A stretch of DNA of 64,000 nucleotides, from the NCBI RefSeq assembly GCF_028689785.1, contig NZ_JAQVCN010000007.1, positions 1-64,000 of the forward strand, written 5' to 3'. Positions 19,161 to 28,406 of the stretch are shown here, piece by piece. The stretch comes from Zoogloea sp. (GTDB lineage: Bacteria; Pseudomonadota; Gammaproteobacteria; Burkholderiales; Rhodocyclaceae). Position 1 is the first letter of the stretch; the number at the start of each line of letters is the position of its first letter. The notes below the pieces were generated by a model, which made no database searches, was not told the origin of the DNA, and saw only the letters and a program-made list of their open reading frames with translations. The translations under genes were made by a program, and so were the position numbers.

Positions 19161-20108
19161 ATGTCTGAGAAGCTGCCTCTCCGCCCCTCCCGAGCACCCG
19201 CCACATCCTTGGGGAGTGCTCGCCCGGGGCTTTCTGCGCAACAAGCGCCCACCGTTCCGGCGCGCTCGTCTTCCCTCTCGATGCCTGAGCGGGAGTTCGA
19301 GTTTTCCAGTCGTGACTTCGAACGTGTCCGGGAGTTGATCTACAAGCATGCCGGCATCTCACTTTCACCCATCAAGCAGGACATGGTCTATAGCCGGCTG
19401 GCGAGGCGGTTGCGGGCCCGGGGGGACCGAACCTTTGCCGAGTACCTGGACCGCGCCCAGCGGGAGCCGGATGAGTGGGAAACCTTCGTCAATAGTCTGA
19501 CCACCAACCTGACCTCCTTCTTCCGGGAGGCGCACCATTTCGACATCCTGGCCGAGCGGCTGAAGAAGCACGTGTCGAGGACGCCGTTCCGCATCTGGTG
19601 CAGCGCGGCGTCCACCGGCGAGGAGCCTTACAGCCTGGCCATCACCGCCTGCGAGGCCTTCAATACCCTGACGCCGCCGGTGCAGATCGTCGCGACCGAC
19701 ATCGACACCAATGTGTTGGCGACGGCGCAGAGAGGCGTGTACGGCATGGACCGGGTCGAGAGGCTGTCGCGGGAGCGCATGCAGCGTTTCTTCCTGAAGG
19801 GCACGGGCAGCCAGGAGGGGCAGGCGAGGGTCCGTCCGGAGTTGCAGCGTCTGATCGAGTTCAAGCGCATCAACTTGCTGGACAAGAGCTGGGCCGTTCA
19901 GGGGCCGTTCGACGCCATGTTCTGCCGCAATGTGATGATCTACTTCGACAAGCCGACCCAGCACGCCATCCTGGAGCGCTTTGTGCCGCTGCTCAAGCCG
20001 GATGGCCTGCTATTCGCGGGGCATTCGGAGAGCTTCCTGCATGCCGCCGACCTGTTCCGTTCCCTTGGACGGACGGTGTATGAAAGGACGGTCGTTCGTG
20101 CTCGCTGA
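19161..20108 (+). CDS. cheR: Chemotaxis receptor methyltransferase CheR
   Basis: A 315-residue CheR. The N-terminal helical domain begins near residue 40 (FSSRDFERVRELIYKHAGIS). The SAM-binding methyltransferase domain shows FRIWCSAASTGEEPYSLAI, the IVATDIDTNVLATAQRGVY strand-helix, and FCRNVMIYFDKPTQ. It methylates receptor glutamates. The first 40 residues are Ser/Pro/Ala-rich and probably flexible. It lies 13 bp after the second receptor, whose EWEEF end should tether it. The 3' end overlaps the start chosen for cheD by 29 bp. Confidence 0.93.
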   Translation: MSEKLPLRPSRAPATSLGSARPGLSAQQAPTVPARSSSLSMPEREFEFSSRDFERVRELIYKHAGISLSPIKQDMVYSRLARRLRARGDRTFAEYLDRAQREPDEWETFVNSLTTNLTSFFREAHHFDILAERLKKHVSRTPFRIWCSAASTGEEPYSLAITACEAFNTLTPPVQIVATDIDTNVLATAQRGVYGMDRVERLSRERMQRFFLKGTGSQEGQARVRPELQRLIEFKRINLLDKSWAVQGPFDAMFCRNVMIYFDKPTQHAILERFVPLLKPDGLLFAGHSESFLHAADLFRSLGRTVYERTVVRAR

Positions 20109-20712
20109 AGCTGGTTATGTGGAGCACCTAGCCACCAACCGCTACTTTGACCGCACTTTTGGGTGTGATGCGGTCAAGGTGCTCCCTGGAGAGTATTTCG
20201 TAACCACCTCCGATATCGTGCTGGTCACGGTGCTGGGGTCGTGTGTGACGGCATGCGTCCGGGATCGGGACAAGGGGCTGGGGGGCATGAACCACTTCAT
20301 GTTGCCGGATAACGGTGGCGAGTTGGGCGTGCTTTCGTCCTCAGCTCGCTATGGCGCCTACGCCATGGAGGTGCTGCTCAATCATTTGCTCAAACTGGGC
20401 GCCCGACGCAGCAGCCTTGAGGCCAAGGTGTTCGGGGGCGGAAGGGTGCTGGCCAGCCTGTCCCAGGCGCAGGTCGGCGAGAAGAATGTGGAGTTCGTGC
20501 TCGATTATCTGCAGACTGAACGCATACCCGTGGTGGCCCAGGATCTCCTCGACATTTATCCCAGGAAGGTATATTTCTTCCCTGTCAGCGGACGGGTGAT
20601 GATGAAAAAGCTGGTCCGCGTGAAAAATGACACGCTTATTGCCCGTGAGCGCGAATATGAAGCCCGACTTCGACGCGACAATGTTCAAGGTGACGTTGAG
20701 CTATTTGGATGA
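20080..20712 (+). CDS. cheD: Chemoreceptor glutamine deamidase CheD
   Basis: A 211-residue CheD. The catalytic cysteine and histidine are visible in LGSCVTACVRD and GGMNHFMLP, and the downstream GARRSSLEAKVFGGG strand is conserved. CheD converts receptor glutamines to glutamates, creating methylation sites, and can bind CheC-type phosphatases; no cheC is in this window. The ATG at 20080 lies within the end of cheR (29-bp overlap, different frame). A GTG six codons later, preceded by AAAGGACGG, is an equally reasonable start. It is longer than typical CheD (about 160-200 residues), mostly through a C-terminal extension. Confidence 0.88.
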   Translation: MKGRSFVLAEAGYVEHLATNRYFDRTFGCDAVKVLPGEYFVTTSDIVLVTVLGSCVTACVRDRDKGLGGMNHFMLPDNGGELGVLSSSARYGAYAMEVLLNHLLKLGARRSSLEAKVFGGGRVLASLSQAQVGEKNVEFVLDYLQTERIPVVAQDLLDIYPRKVYFFPVSGRVMMKKLVRVKNDTLIAREREYEARLRRDNVQGDVELFG

Positions 20713-20746
20713 CGGGGCCTGGCTCCGTACGCAACTGGAATGAAGC

Positions 20747-21841
20747 ATGGCCATCAAGGTTCTCGTTATTGATGATTCTGCGCTGATGCGCAGTGTCCTG
20801 AGCGAAGTGATCAATTCAGCGCCCGACCTGGAAGTGGTGGGTACTGCGCCTGATCCTATCGCGGCCCGGGAAATGATCAAGACCCTCAATCCGGACGTGC
20901 TGACCCTGGATATCGAGATGCCGAAGATGGATGGCCTCGATTTTCTGGCGCGTCTGATGAGACTCCGGCCAATGCCTGTCGTCATGATTTCAAGTCTGAC
21001 CCGGCGTGGTTCGGAGGCCACCTTGCAGGCGCTCGAATTGGGTGCGGTCGATTTTGTTCCGAAGCCCCGGCTCGATTCATCTGCCGGGATCGAAGCCTGC
21101 CGTGTAGAAATTTGTGACAAGGTTCGAGGTGCCTTTGGCGCCCGGCCGAGGGTTCCTGTGGTGTCGTCGCCAAGCCCGAAACCCTTGCTGCGCGAGCCTC
21201 CCGGGCAGGTTGGGAGTGCGCTGGGTAGTGTCTCGGAACGCGCCCTGCAAGAGCGTCTGGTGCTGATCGGTGCCTCCACCGGAGGCACCGAGGCGATCAA
21301 GGAAGTGCTATGTTCCATGCCGGAACACATGCCTGCGATCCTGATGGTCCAGCATATGCCGGAGATGTTCACCGCGTCCTTTGCAAAGCGTCTGGATGGT
21401 CTTTGCCGATTGCGCGTAAAAGAGGCCGAGCATGGCGAGCGCGTGGTGCCCGGCACCGCCTATCTCGCCCCCGGGCATTCTCATCTGTCGGTGCGGCGCG
21501 TGGCCGGTGGCTATCAATGCGAGCTTGCCCAGTCGGAGCCGGTCAATCGGCATCGGCCGGCGGTGGATGTGCTCTTCCAGTCAGCGGCGACGCAAGTGGG
21601 CGCCAACGGCGTGGGGGTGATCCTGACCGGAATGGGTAAGGATGGGGCCCAGGGTTTGCTGGCAATGCGTCAGGCCGGTGCATGGACGATCGGTCAGGAC
21701 CAAGAGTCCTGCGTGGTTTATGGCATGCCGCGTGAAGCGGCGGCCATCGGAGCCCTTGATGACGTGGCTCCTCTCCGGGAGGTAGGGCTGCGTGTGTTGA
21801 ATCGCCTGCGGATGACGGAAAAGCGGGGCATCAAGGCATAG
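20747..21841 (+). CDS. cheB: Chemotaxis response regulator and receptor methylesterase CheB
   Basis: A 364-residue CheB. The receiver domain (1-120) has the acidic pair D9/D10 and phospho-acceptor D55 in [12 protein letters not shown]. The methylesterase domain (about 170-355) has the serine in [11 protein letters not shown], the histidine in MVQHMPEMF and the aspartate region [14 protein letters not shown]. CheB removes receptor methyl groups when phosphorylated by CheA and opposes CheR. It starts 34 bp after cheD. The order cheR-cheD-cheB forms the adaptation module of the cluster. Confidence 0.95.
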   Translation: MAIKVLVIDDSALMRSVLSEVINSAPDLEVVGTAPDPIAAREMIKTLNPDVLTLDIEMPKMDGLDFLARLMRLRPMPVVMISSLTRRGSEATLQALELGAVDFVPKPRLDSSAGIEACRVEICDKVRGAFGARPRVPVVSSPSPKPLLREPPGQVGSALGSVSERALQERLVLIGASTGGTEAIKEVLCSMPEHMPAILMVQHMPEMFTASFAKRLDGLCRLRVKEAEHGERVVPGTAYLAPGHSHLSVRRVAGGYQCELAQSEPVNRHRPAVDVLFQSAATQVGANGVGVILTGMGKDGAQGLLAMRQAGAWTIGQDQESCVVYGMPREAAAIGALDDVAPLREVGLRVLNRLRMTEKRGIKA

Positions 21842-21912
21842 GTTGTTATGGGGTAGCGGCCGGTTGATTCCGGCAGAGTCGCATGAGTCAGTGAAAAATA
21901 GAGGCAACAGAA

Positions 21913-22218
21913 ATGGATACCAGCGTCAGCACCCAGCAGAGTCAGGCCAGGATTCAGCTCTCCGGACGATTTGATTTCAACTCTCATCGTGAGTTTCGCG
22001 ATGCGGTCGACCGTGCCCTGGGCAGCCCGGGAACGACCGAGGTGGCCGTGGATCTTGGCAACGTGGCCTATCTGGACAGCTCGGCTCTCGGCATGTTGCT
22101 GATGCTGCGGGACAAGGCCAAGAGCTCTGGCAAGACGGTTTGTCTGGCCAATGCCAAAGGCAGTGTCCGGCAGGTCCTCGACATCGCCAACTTCGGCAAG
22201 CTCTTCCCGATCGTCTGA
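21913..22218 (+). CDS. STAS-domain anti-sigma-factor antagonist-like protein
   Basis: A 101-residue single STAS domain. The typical phospho-acceptor site is in VAYLDSSALGMLLMLRDKAK, as in SpoIIAA/RsbV-type proteins, which are switched by serine phosphorylation. The start ATG follows AGAGGCAACAGAA. The next gene encodes a PP2C-type phosphatase with a receiver and an HATPase domain, which would supply both dephosphorylation and, possibly, phosphorylation. The two stop/start codons are 2 bp apart, so they are a coupled pair. It shows no similarity to chemotaxis adaptors. Confidence 0.88.
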   Translation: MDTSVSTQQSQARIQLSGRFDFNSHREFRDAVDRALGSPGTTEVAVDLGNVAYLDSSALGMLLMLRDKAKSSGKTVCLANAKGSVRQVLDIANFGKLFPIV

Positions 22219-22220
22219 AG

Positions 22221-23957
22221 GTGGCGGAGTACGACGCCGAATCCCTCTTCATCCTTGTAGTTGATGACAATCCCGACGATCTCTACCTGATTCGTCGGGA
22301 TCTTGTGGCATTGGGGCATCGTGTCGCCGGCGTCAGCACGGCTGCCGAGGCCCTCGACCATATCGCGCAGGCCTACCCGGACGTCCTCATGACGGACGTC
22401 GGTCTTCCGGGCATGGACGGTATCGAGTTACTCAAGACGGTGCGTGCCCGTACGGGGGGCAGCTGGATTCCGAGCCTGGTCTTTACCGGCAGCCTGGATG
22501 AGGCGACGCAGATGCGCGCCCTGGAGGCTGGGGCCGATGCCTATCTGTGCAAGCCCGCATCCCGCGAGATGCTGCATGCCAAACTGGGGGTGATTCTCCG
22601 GTTGAAGGCCATGCAGCGTCAGGCTGAGGCCCGTAACCGCGAACTGGCACGCTATCGCAGCCTGCAGGAAGAGGAGCAGCGCCTGGCGCGCTTCGTGATG
22701 GAGCGCCTGATCAACCGGGAGGCTCTGGGCGATCCGGCGGTGTCCCACTGGATCGCGTCGGCAGCGGAGTTCAGCGGTGACCTGATTGCTGCCGCCCGGA
22801 CCCCGGGCAATGTGCTTCATGTGTTGCTGGCCGATGGTGCTGGGCATGGTCTGGCTGCGTCGCTCAATGTGCTCCCCGTAACCGCACCGTTCTACCGTAT
22901 GACCGAGCGTGGCTTCGGCATTGACGCCATCGCCCGGGAAATCAACAGCAAGGTGCGGGCCTTGCTGCCGGTGGACCGTTTCATTGCAGCCACGCTTGTC
23001 GCCGTGAATTTCCGTGAGCGTTACGTTACGGTCTGGAACGGTGGTAATCCCGGGCCGTTGCTGGTCCGGCCGGATGGCGCGGTGCGCCTGCATTTCAACC
23101 GGCATCACTTCCCTCTGGGCGTTGTTGACGACGACGAGTTTGACGGCACCGTGGATGCCCATGTCGTCAATCCCCACGATCACCTGCTGCTATTCTCCGA
23201 TGGGCTGATCGAGCTTGAGGATGCCGCCGGACAGGCCCTTGGTGTGGACGGACTGGGTACTACGCTGAATGGCCTGCACGCTGGGTTGCGGCTGCCCCGG
23301 CTTACCGAGATCGTGCATGATCTGACCGGTGGCAGCCCACCGCGGGATGACATCTCCATCGCCCAGATCGCCCTGACCGATACACCGCAGCCGGTGCCTG
23401 CGGTGAGCTCCGGCGAGTTTCCGGCGGCACCGACGGCCAGTGACTGGCGCTTTGTGCTGCGTCTGGGCGCCGCCGACCTCAAGCGCCTTGACGCGGTGCC
23501 CTTGGTGCTCGGGGCCATTGAGCAGTTCGAAGGCGTAAGGCCGTTTGCCGGGCGTCTTTTTCTGGTGCTTTCCGAGCTCTTCAACAACGCCCTCGATCAC
23601 GGTCTCCTGCGTCTGCCCTCGTCCCTCAAGGCTGGCGTCGAGGGGATGGATGTGTTTCTCGACGAGCGGAGCCGCCGGCTTGCACGGCTTGAAATGGGGG
23701 CTGTGGAGTTTGAGCTCTCGCTGCGCCAGGGTGACGGCCAACCGCCCGTGCTGCATATCAGCTGCGCTGATACCGGCCCGGGGTTCAACCACGAGGAGCA
23801 AATCCGTTCGGCAGGCCTGGAGCCGACCGGTGAGGACATCCTGAAGGGCCATGGCCGTGGCATTCCGCTCCTGCTCCGGGTGTGCGAAGAGGTCCGCTAC
23901 AGCGGGGTTGGCAATCGTGTAGACGTCCTCTTCCGCCTTGCCGAGCGAACGTCATAA
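22221..23957 (+). CDS. Response regulator with SpoIIE (PP2C) phosphatase and HATPase kinase-like domains
   Basis: About 578 residues. An N-terminal receiver (VVDDNPDDLYLIRRDL, phospho-acceptor in LMTDVGLPGMDG, lysine in YLCKPAS) leads through a coiled coil (MQRQAEARNRELARY) to a SpoIIE/PP2C phosphatase domain (FSGDLIAAARTPG, LLADGAGHGLAASL, LLFSDGLIE, GGSPPRDDISIAQI). A C-terminal HATPase_c anti-sigma-kinase-like domain has LVLSELFNNALDHG and GHGRGIPLLLRVCEEV. The start is taken as the GTG right after the STAS stop codon; the ribosome-binding site is poor, and a start inside the STAS gene (22140) would add residues without family character. It would control the phosphorylation state of the STAS protein according to a phospho-relay input, plausibly from CheA. 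Confidence 0.87.
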   Translation: MAEYDAESLFILVVDDNPDDLYLIRRDLVALGHRVAGVSTAAEALDHIAQAYPDVLMTDVGLPGMDGIELLKTVRARTGGSWIPSLVFTGSLDEATQMRALEAGADAYLCKPASREMLHAKLGVILRLKAMQRQAEARNRELARYRSLQEEEQRLARFVMERLINREALGDPAVSHWIASAAEFSGDLIAAARTPGNVLHVLLADGAGHGLAASLNVLPVTAPFYRMTERGFGIDAIAREINSKVRALLPVDRFIAATLVAVNFRERYVTVWNGGNPGPLLVRPDGAVRLHFNRHHFPLGVVDDDEFDGTVDAHVVNPHDHLLLFSDGLIELEDAAGQALGVDGLGTTLNGLHAGLRLPRLTEIVHDLTGGSPPRDDISIAQIALTDTPQPVPAVSSGEFPAAPTASDWRFVLRLGAADLKRLDAVPLVLGAIEQFEGVRPFAGRLFLVLSELFNNALDHGLLRLPSSLKAGVEGMDVFLDERSRRLARLEMGAVEFELSLRQGDGQPPVLHISCADTGPGFNHEEQIRSAGLEPTGEDILKGHGRGIPLLLRVCEEVRYSGVGNRVDVLFRLAERTS

Positions 23958-23996
23958 AGTCGTGAAATAGTGCTTTTTGCACCGGTTTCCGCGGCC

Positions 23997-24023
23997 TCAA
24001 GTTAGGTCGGGCTGCGCCGATAA
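23997..24023 (+). promoter_or_regulatory. Sigma-28 (FliA) promoter of the third receptor gene
   Basis: TCAAGTTA (23997-24004), exactly 11 bp, and GCCGATAA (24016-24023) match the FliA consensus TAAAGTTT-N11-GCCGATAA, with a perfect -10. The receptor ATG is 135 bp downstream. Confidence 0.85.
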
Positions 24024-24158
24024 TCGCCTCGAAGCCTTTGACGCCCGCAGCCTGTGGGCTCAAGGGCAAGGTGTCGGCGATTGATTTTCCGCCGATTCCG
24101 GGGGGCGGGTTCCAAGGCTCGCTTTCCTTCTCTTGACGAGCGGGGATCGCCGAACATC

Positions 24159-25838
24159 ATGCAAGTTTCCATTGTCTCCATTCTGGCCGGTCTGGTTGCC
24201 GGCGGCGGTGCCCTCGGAGCGGGCCTGGCGTTTGGGCTGTCTCTGTCTGCAGGTTTTGCCGGTGTCTGCGCGGCCCTTGGGGTGACGGTCGGCGTCATTC
24301 TCCTGGTATCGGCCCGGGTGCTGTTCATCCACCCCCTGACCGAGCTGCGCGACACCATCCAGGCCATGCACAAGGACGGTGACCTGTCCCGCCGTGTGGC
24401 GGTGTCTTCCGGGCAGGTGGGTGAGGTTGAGTCGGTCTTCAACGCATTGATTGGCAGCTTTCAGGGCATCGTCGGTAAAGTGATCTTTGATGCCCAGCGG
24501 GTGCACGAGGCGGCGGACCTGCTTTCCGGGCATGCGGGGCGCGTTGCGGAAGGGTCGAGCAGCCAGCAGGGGGCGGCGGAGAGCATGGTGGTGGCCATCG
24601 AGCAGATGACGATCGGTGTGAGCGCCGTTGCCGAGCATGCCAGCCAGACCGCAAGCAACGCCCAGGTCGCTAGGGAGTTGTCGGTCAAGGGGGCGGAGGT
24701 CGTCACCAGTGCCTCCCGGGAGATCGAGCAGATTGCCCGCTCGGTGGAGGATTCGGCAAAAGTCATCTCCGCGCTTGGCGAGCGTTCGGAGGCTATCAGC
24801 GGCATTGTGAAGGTAATCCGTGAGATTGCCGATCAGACCAATCTGCTGGCCCTCAATGCCGCCATCGAGGCTGCCCGGGCGGGAGAGCAGGGGCGTGGTT
24901 TTGCGGTGGTGGCCGACGAAGTGCGCAAACTGGCGGAGCGGACTTCCACTGCAACGACCGAGATCGGCACCATGATCGCGGCCATCCAGATGGAGACTCG
25001 CAGTGCTATTGCCTCCATTGATGCGGGCAGCTCCCAGGCTCATGCAGGCGCTGAGCTGGCCCAGAAGGCGGCCGGCTCGCTGCAGCAGATCAACGATGGG
25101 GCGCGTCAGACCATGGAGAAGGTGGACGCCATTGCCGCGGCCATCAATGCCCACAGCCGCGAGGCAGACCAAATCGTGGGCCATGTGCGACAGATCATGG
25201 ATATGGTGGGGCGCAACTCTGCCGGCGCCCGGGAGACGCTGGATGAAGCCACCAGTCTGAGCGGGCTGGCGGTGAACCTCAAGGAGATCAGCCGGGTCTT
25301 CAAGCTGGGTGCAGCAGGTGAACAGGCCATGCTGGTGCACAAGAAGATGCCGGACATCGTGCGCGATGGCGCGCGTCAGATGGGCATGCTCCTGGAGCAG
25401 GCCGTGACAAGCGGGCAGGTCAGCGAGGAGGATCTGTTCGATGATGCCTACAAGCCGATCGCCAACACCCGGCCGCAGAAATACAGCACCCGTTTCGACA
25501 GTCTGACCGACCGTATCTTCCCGATTCTGCAGGAGCGCCTGCTCGACGGAAATCAGGAGGTTGTCTACGCCATCGGGACCGATCGGAACGGCTATGTGCC
25601 GACCCATAACAAGCGTTTTTCCCAACAGCTGACCGGGGATTACGAGAAAGACTTCGTCGGCAACCGCAGCAAGCGGGTCTTCGACGATCCGGTGGGCAAG
25701 CAGTGCGGGAAGCACGAGATGCCCTTCCTGATCCAGACCTATCGCCGCGATACCGGTGAGATCATGCACGACATCTCGGCCCCTGTTTACGTCAATGGTC
25801 GCCATTGGGGGGGCTTCCGGATTGGCTACAGGGCCTGA
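24159..25838 (+). CDS. Methyl-accepting chemotaxis protein with C-terminal sensory region
   Basis: A 559-residue receptor. Two closely spaced membrane helices (about residues 5-27 and 30-52) leave almost no periplasmic loop. HAMP follows (55-105), then the signalling domain with hairpin tip [20 protein letters not shown]. After it there is an extra domain of about 150 residues (from about 400 to the end, containing [36 protein letters not shown] and [19 protein letters not shown]) resembling Cache/PilJ-type folds found at the C terminus of some receptors. The input is therefore probably cytoplasmic. No EWEEF tether is present. The ATG at 24159 is chosen because it puts the first helix at the N terminus; a longer reading from 24054 is Arg-rich and not membrane-like. 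It has its own sigma-28 promoter and terminator. Confidence 0.9.
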   Translation: MQVSIVSILAGLVAGGGALGAGLAFGLSLSAGFAGVCAALGVTVGVILLVSARVLFIHPLTELRDTIQAMHKDGDLSRRVAVSSGQVGEVESVFNALIGSFQGIVGKVIFDAQRVHEAADLLSGHAGRVAEGSSSQQGAAESMVVAIEQMTIGVSAVAEHASQTASNAQVARELSVKGAEVVTSASREIEQIARSVEDSAKVISALGERSEAISGIVKVIREIADQTNLLALNAAIEAARAGEQGRGFAVVADEVRKLAERTSTATTEIGTMIAAIQMETRSAIASIDAGSSQAHAGAELAQKAAGSLQQINDGARQTMEKVDAIAAAINAHSREADQIVGHVRQIMDMVGRNSAGARETLDEATSLSGLAVNLKEISRVFKLGAAGEQAMLVHKKMPDIVRDGARQMGMLLEQAVTSGQVSEEDLFDDAYKPIANTRPQKYSTRFDSLTDRIFPILQERLLDGNQEVVYAIGTDRNGYVPTHNKRFSQQLTGDYEKDFVGNRSKRVFDDPVGKQCGKHEMPFLIQTYRRDTGEIMHDISAPVYVNGRHWGGFRIGYRA

Positions 25839-25875
25839 TCCGTCCTTGTCTGCCCTGCTTCAGTGTGAGTGTGTT

Positions 25876-25903
25876 CGGCCCGCCTTTCCGCGGGCCGTTT
25901 TTT
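25876..25903 (+). terminator. Rho-independent terminator after the third receptor gene
   Basis: A perfect 8-bp stem, CGGCCCGC (25876-25883) with GCGGGCCG (25890-25897), is followed by six T. It ends the receptor transcript before the separate cheV promoter. Confidence 0.88.
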
Positions 25904-25939
25904 CTTGCGCAGGCCGCGCCCCATAAGGCCCCGGAAGCC

Positions 25940-25966
25940 TCAAGATTGTTTGCCCCCCGCCGATAT
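25940..25966 (+). promoter_or_regulatory. Sigma-28 (FliA) promoter upstream of cheV
   Basis: TCAAGATT (25940-25947), 11 bp, GCCGATAT (25959-25966). The -10 differs from the consensus only at the last base. It lies 59 bp before the first cheV start and just after a strong terminator, so it should drive cheV-cheV-cheY-cheZ-cheA. Confidence 0.82.
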
Positions 25967-26025
25967 TGCTTCCAGATCGGAGCCTGCGCCATCGGGTCGG
26001 CAGGGGGCTGAGACGGAGATTGAGT

Positions 26026-26997
26026 ATGTCCGAACTTCTCAAGAACATTGACGCGCGAACCAGACTGGCAGGGACCAACAAGCTGGAAATCCTGCTCTTC
26101 ACCCTGGGCCTGGATCCGCGCACTGGACGACGTGAAACCTTCGGGATCAACGTCTTCAAGGTCCGCGAGGTGATGCGTACGCCGCCCATTACGGCTGCCC
26201 CGGAAATGCCTTCGTCCGTGGAGGGGATGGTCAGCCTGCGGGGCGTCCTGGTCCCTGTCGTCGACCTGGCGAAGTATGCGGGGATGGGCTCCGACAGCCC
26301 CCGCGAGATCATGATCGTGACCGAGTACAACGGTCACACCCAGGGCTTCCTGGTCGAAGCCGTCGACACCATCCTGCGCCTCGACTGGTCGCAGATGCGG
26401 GTGCCGCCCGACATGCTGACGGCCAATCTGGGCGGCCTGGTGACGGCTGTCACCGAGCTGCCGGGACCCAAGCTGGTCATGCTCCTGGATGTCGAGAAGG
26501 TGCTGTCCGAAACCACTCGCTACGACGACGAATTCCTGTTCAAGGGCATCGAGCCGATCGAGGCCGAAGAACCGATCACCGTGTATTTTGCGGACGATTC
26601 CTCGGTGGCCCGCAAGCAGATCGAGCGCACCTTGGATGTGCTGGGGGTGCGTTACGTCGGAACGGTCAATGGCCGTGCGGCCTGGGATGAACTCGAGAAG
26701 CTGGCCTCCTATGCGGCCGCCTCGGGCCGCAAGGTCAAGGATCTGGTGGCATTGGTCCTTACCGATGTGGAAATGCCCGAGATGGACGGCTATATCCTCA
26801 CCAAGAAGATCAAGTCCGACCCGCGCTTTGAGGGCGTGCCGGTGATCATGCATTCATCCTTGTCCGGCATGTCCAATCAGCAACTCGGTCGCTCCGTCGG
26901 TGTCGATGAATACGTCGCCAAGTTCGAACCCCAGCGTCTTGCCGAGGTGTTGCGCCGCCTGATCACCCAGCGCGCAAACCTGACCAAGACCGTCTGA
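26026..26997 (+). CDS. cheV: Chemotaxis protein CheV (CheW-REC fusion), copy 1
   Basis: A 323-residue CheV. A CheW-like domain (about 15-165: RLAGTNKLEILLFTLG, VEGMVSLRGVLVPVVDLAK) is fused to a receiver (about 182-315) with YFADDSSVARKQI, phospho-acceptor in LTDVEMPEMDG, and the signature IMHSSLSG. CheV couples receptors to CheA and can act as a phosphate sink or adaptation device. The start is the ATG following GAGATTGAGT; an upstream extension to 25966 overlaps the promoter and is rejected. A second CheV follows 15 bp later. Confidence 0.93.
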   Translation: MSELLKNIDARTRLAGTNKLEILLFTLGLDPRTGRRETFGINVFKVREVMRTPPITAAPEMPSSVEGMVSLRGVLVPVVDLAKYAGMGSDSPREIMIVTEYNGHTQGFLVEAVDTILRLDWSQMRVPPDMLTANLGGLVTAVTELPGPKLVMLLDVEKVLSETTRYDDEFLFKGIEPIEAEEPITVYFADDSSVARKQIERTLDVLGVRYVGTVNGRAAWDELEKLASYAAASGRKVKDLVALVLTDVEMPEMDGYILTKKIKSDPRFEGVPVIMHSSLSGMSNQQLGRSVGVDEYVAKFEPQRLAEVLRRLITQRANLTKTV

Positions 26998-27012
26998 ACG
27001 CAGAGGAGCATC

Positions 27013-27966
27013 ATGAACATGGATCGTGTCGATCGTGGGCTGCTTGAGGCCGTCGATGCCCGCACCAAGCTGGCAGGTTCGAACCGCATGGAGATCCTGC
27101 TGTTCTCACTGGGTACCCAGGAGATCTTCGGCATCAATGTCTTCAAGGTGCGCGAGGTGTCACGCACGCCCTTCATCACCAAGGCGCCGAACATGCCCGA
27201 CGGTGTGGAGGGGCTGATCTCGTTGCGGGGCAACGTGATTCCGGTGCTGGCCTTGGCGAAGGTCATGGGCATTTCCGCATCGGGCGATCCGCTGGGCGGC
27301 TCAATGATGGTGACCGAGTACAGCAAGCGCACCTTGGGTTTTCTGGTGCACGAGGTGGACCGCATCATCCGTGTCGAGTGGGACAAGGTTCGGGCGCCGG
27401 ACAACGTCACCTCCGGCGGGCATCACTTCATCACCGCCATTACGGAGTTGCAGGATGGAAAGCTGGTTTCCATCCTTGATGTGGAAACCATCCTGGCCAG
27501 CACATTTGGTGAGGCGGTGGTGGGGCAGATTCATCCTCTGGAGGGCGGGCATGACGTGAACCTGTTCTTTGTGGATGATTCGGCGGTGGCCCGCAAGAAA
27601 ATTGCCGAAACCCTAGACAAGCTCGGTGTGCGCCACAAACATGCCCTCAATGGGCTTGAGGCCTGGACTCGTCTGGAGGGCATGGCCAATCATGCGCAGC
27701 AGCGTGGTGTGAGCCTGCGCGACGAACTCAACCTTATTCTGGTGGATGCAGAAATGCCTGAGATGGATGGCTATGTGCTCACCCGCAACATCAAAGCGGA
27801 CAGCCGCTTCGAAGGTATTCCGGTAGTCATGCATTCATCCCTGTCGTCCGAGGCCAACCGGGCCATGGGCAAGAGCGTTGGCGTCGACTCCTATGTCGCG
27901 AAGTTTGACGCCGACGTTCTGGCAGATACCCTGCGCCCCCTCCTGATGCGTGCATACCGGGATTGA
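27013..27966 (+). CDS. cheV: Chemotaxis protein CheV (CheW-REC fusion), copy 2
   Basis: A 317-residue paralogue of the preceding gene with the same layout. The CheW-like domain has KLAGSNRMEILLFSLG and VEGLISLRGNVIPVLALAK. The receiver has FFVDDSAVARKKIAETL, phospho-acceptor in LVDAEMPEMDG, and the conserved VVMHSSLSSEANRAMG. Compared with copy 1 the N-terminal domain lacks a short insertion after the first strands. Tandem divergent paralogues suggest that different receptor classes are served. An AGAGGAGC site precedes the ATG. Confidence 0.93.
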   Translation: MNMDRVDRGLLEAVDARTKLAGSNRMEILLFSLGTQEIFGINVFKVREVSRTPFITKAPNMPDGVEGLISLRGNVIPVLALAKVMGISASGDPLGGSMMVTEYSKRTLGFLVHEVDRIIRVEWDKVRAPDNVTSGGHHFITAITELQDGKLVSILDVETILASTFGEAVVGQIHPLEGGHDVNLFFVDDSAVARKKIAETLDKLGVRHKHALNGLEAWTRLEGMANHAQQRGVSLRDELNLILVDAEMPEMDGYVLTRNIKADSRFEGIPVVMHSSLSSEANRAMGKSVGVDSYVAKFDADVLADTLRPLLMRAYRD

Positions 27967-27981
27967 ACGGAGATCAACAAC

Positions 27982-28380
27982 ATGTCGGACCCCAAGATGA
28001 AATTTCTCGTTGTCGATGATTTTTCGACCATGCGGCGCATTGTCCGCAACTTGCTCAAGGAGCTCGGCTTCACCAACGTGGATGAGGCCGAAGACGGCCA
28101 GATCGCTCTGCAGAAGCTCAACTCCCTGCCTTTCGATTTTGTCGTCACGGACTGGAACATGCCCAATATGGATGGTCTGACCCTGCTGCAGAACATCCGG
28201 GCAACACCGTCTCTGAAGCATCTGCCGGTTTTGATGATCACTGCCGAAGCGAAGAAGGAAAACATCATTGCAGCGGCGCAAGCCGGGGCCAGCGGGTACA
28301 TCGTCAAGCCTTTCACGGCTGCCACCCTGTCCGAGAAGCTCGAAAAGATCTTCGAAAAGATGGGCCAGAAAGCTGCCTGA
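27982..28380 (+). CDS. cheY: Chemotaxis response regulator CheY
   Basis: A 132-residue single receiver domain that binds the flagellar switch when phosphorylated. Visible are D12/D13 in [11 protein letters not shown], phospho-acceptor D57 in [10 protein letters not shown], the threonine in [12 protein letters not shown] and the lysine in GYIVKPF. It is of the enterobacterial CheY type. It lies 15 bp after the second cheV and 26 bp before cheZ, and is part of the phosphorylation cycle encoded entirely within this transcript. Confidence 0.96.
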   Translation: MSDPKMKFLVVDDFSTMRRIVRNLLKELGFTNVDEAEDGQIALQKLNSLPFDFVVTDWNMPNMDGLTLLQNIRATPSLKHLPVLMITAEAKKENIIAAAQAGASGYIVKPFTAATLSEKLEKIFEKMGQKAA

Positions 28381-28406
28381 GGCAGCCGATCAGACGGAGC
28401 TCCAGC

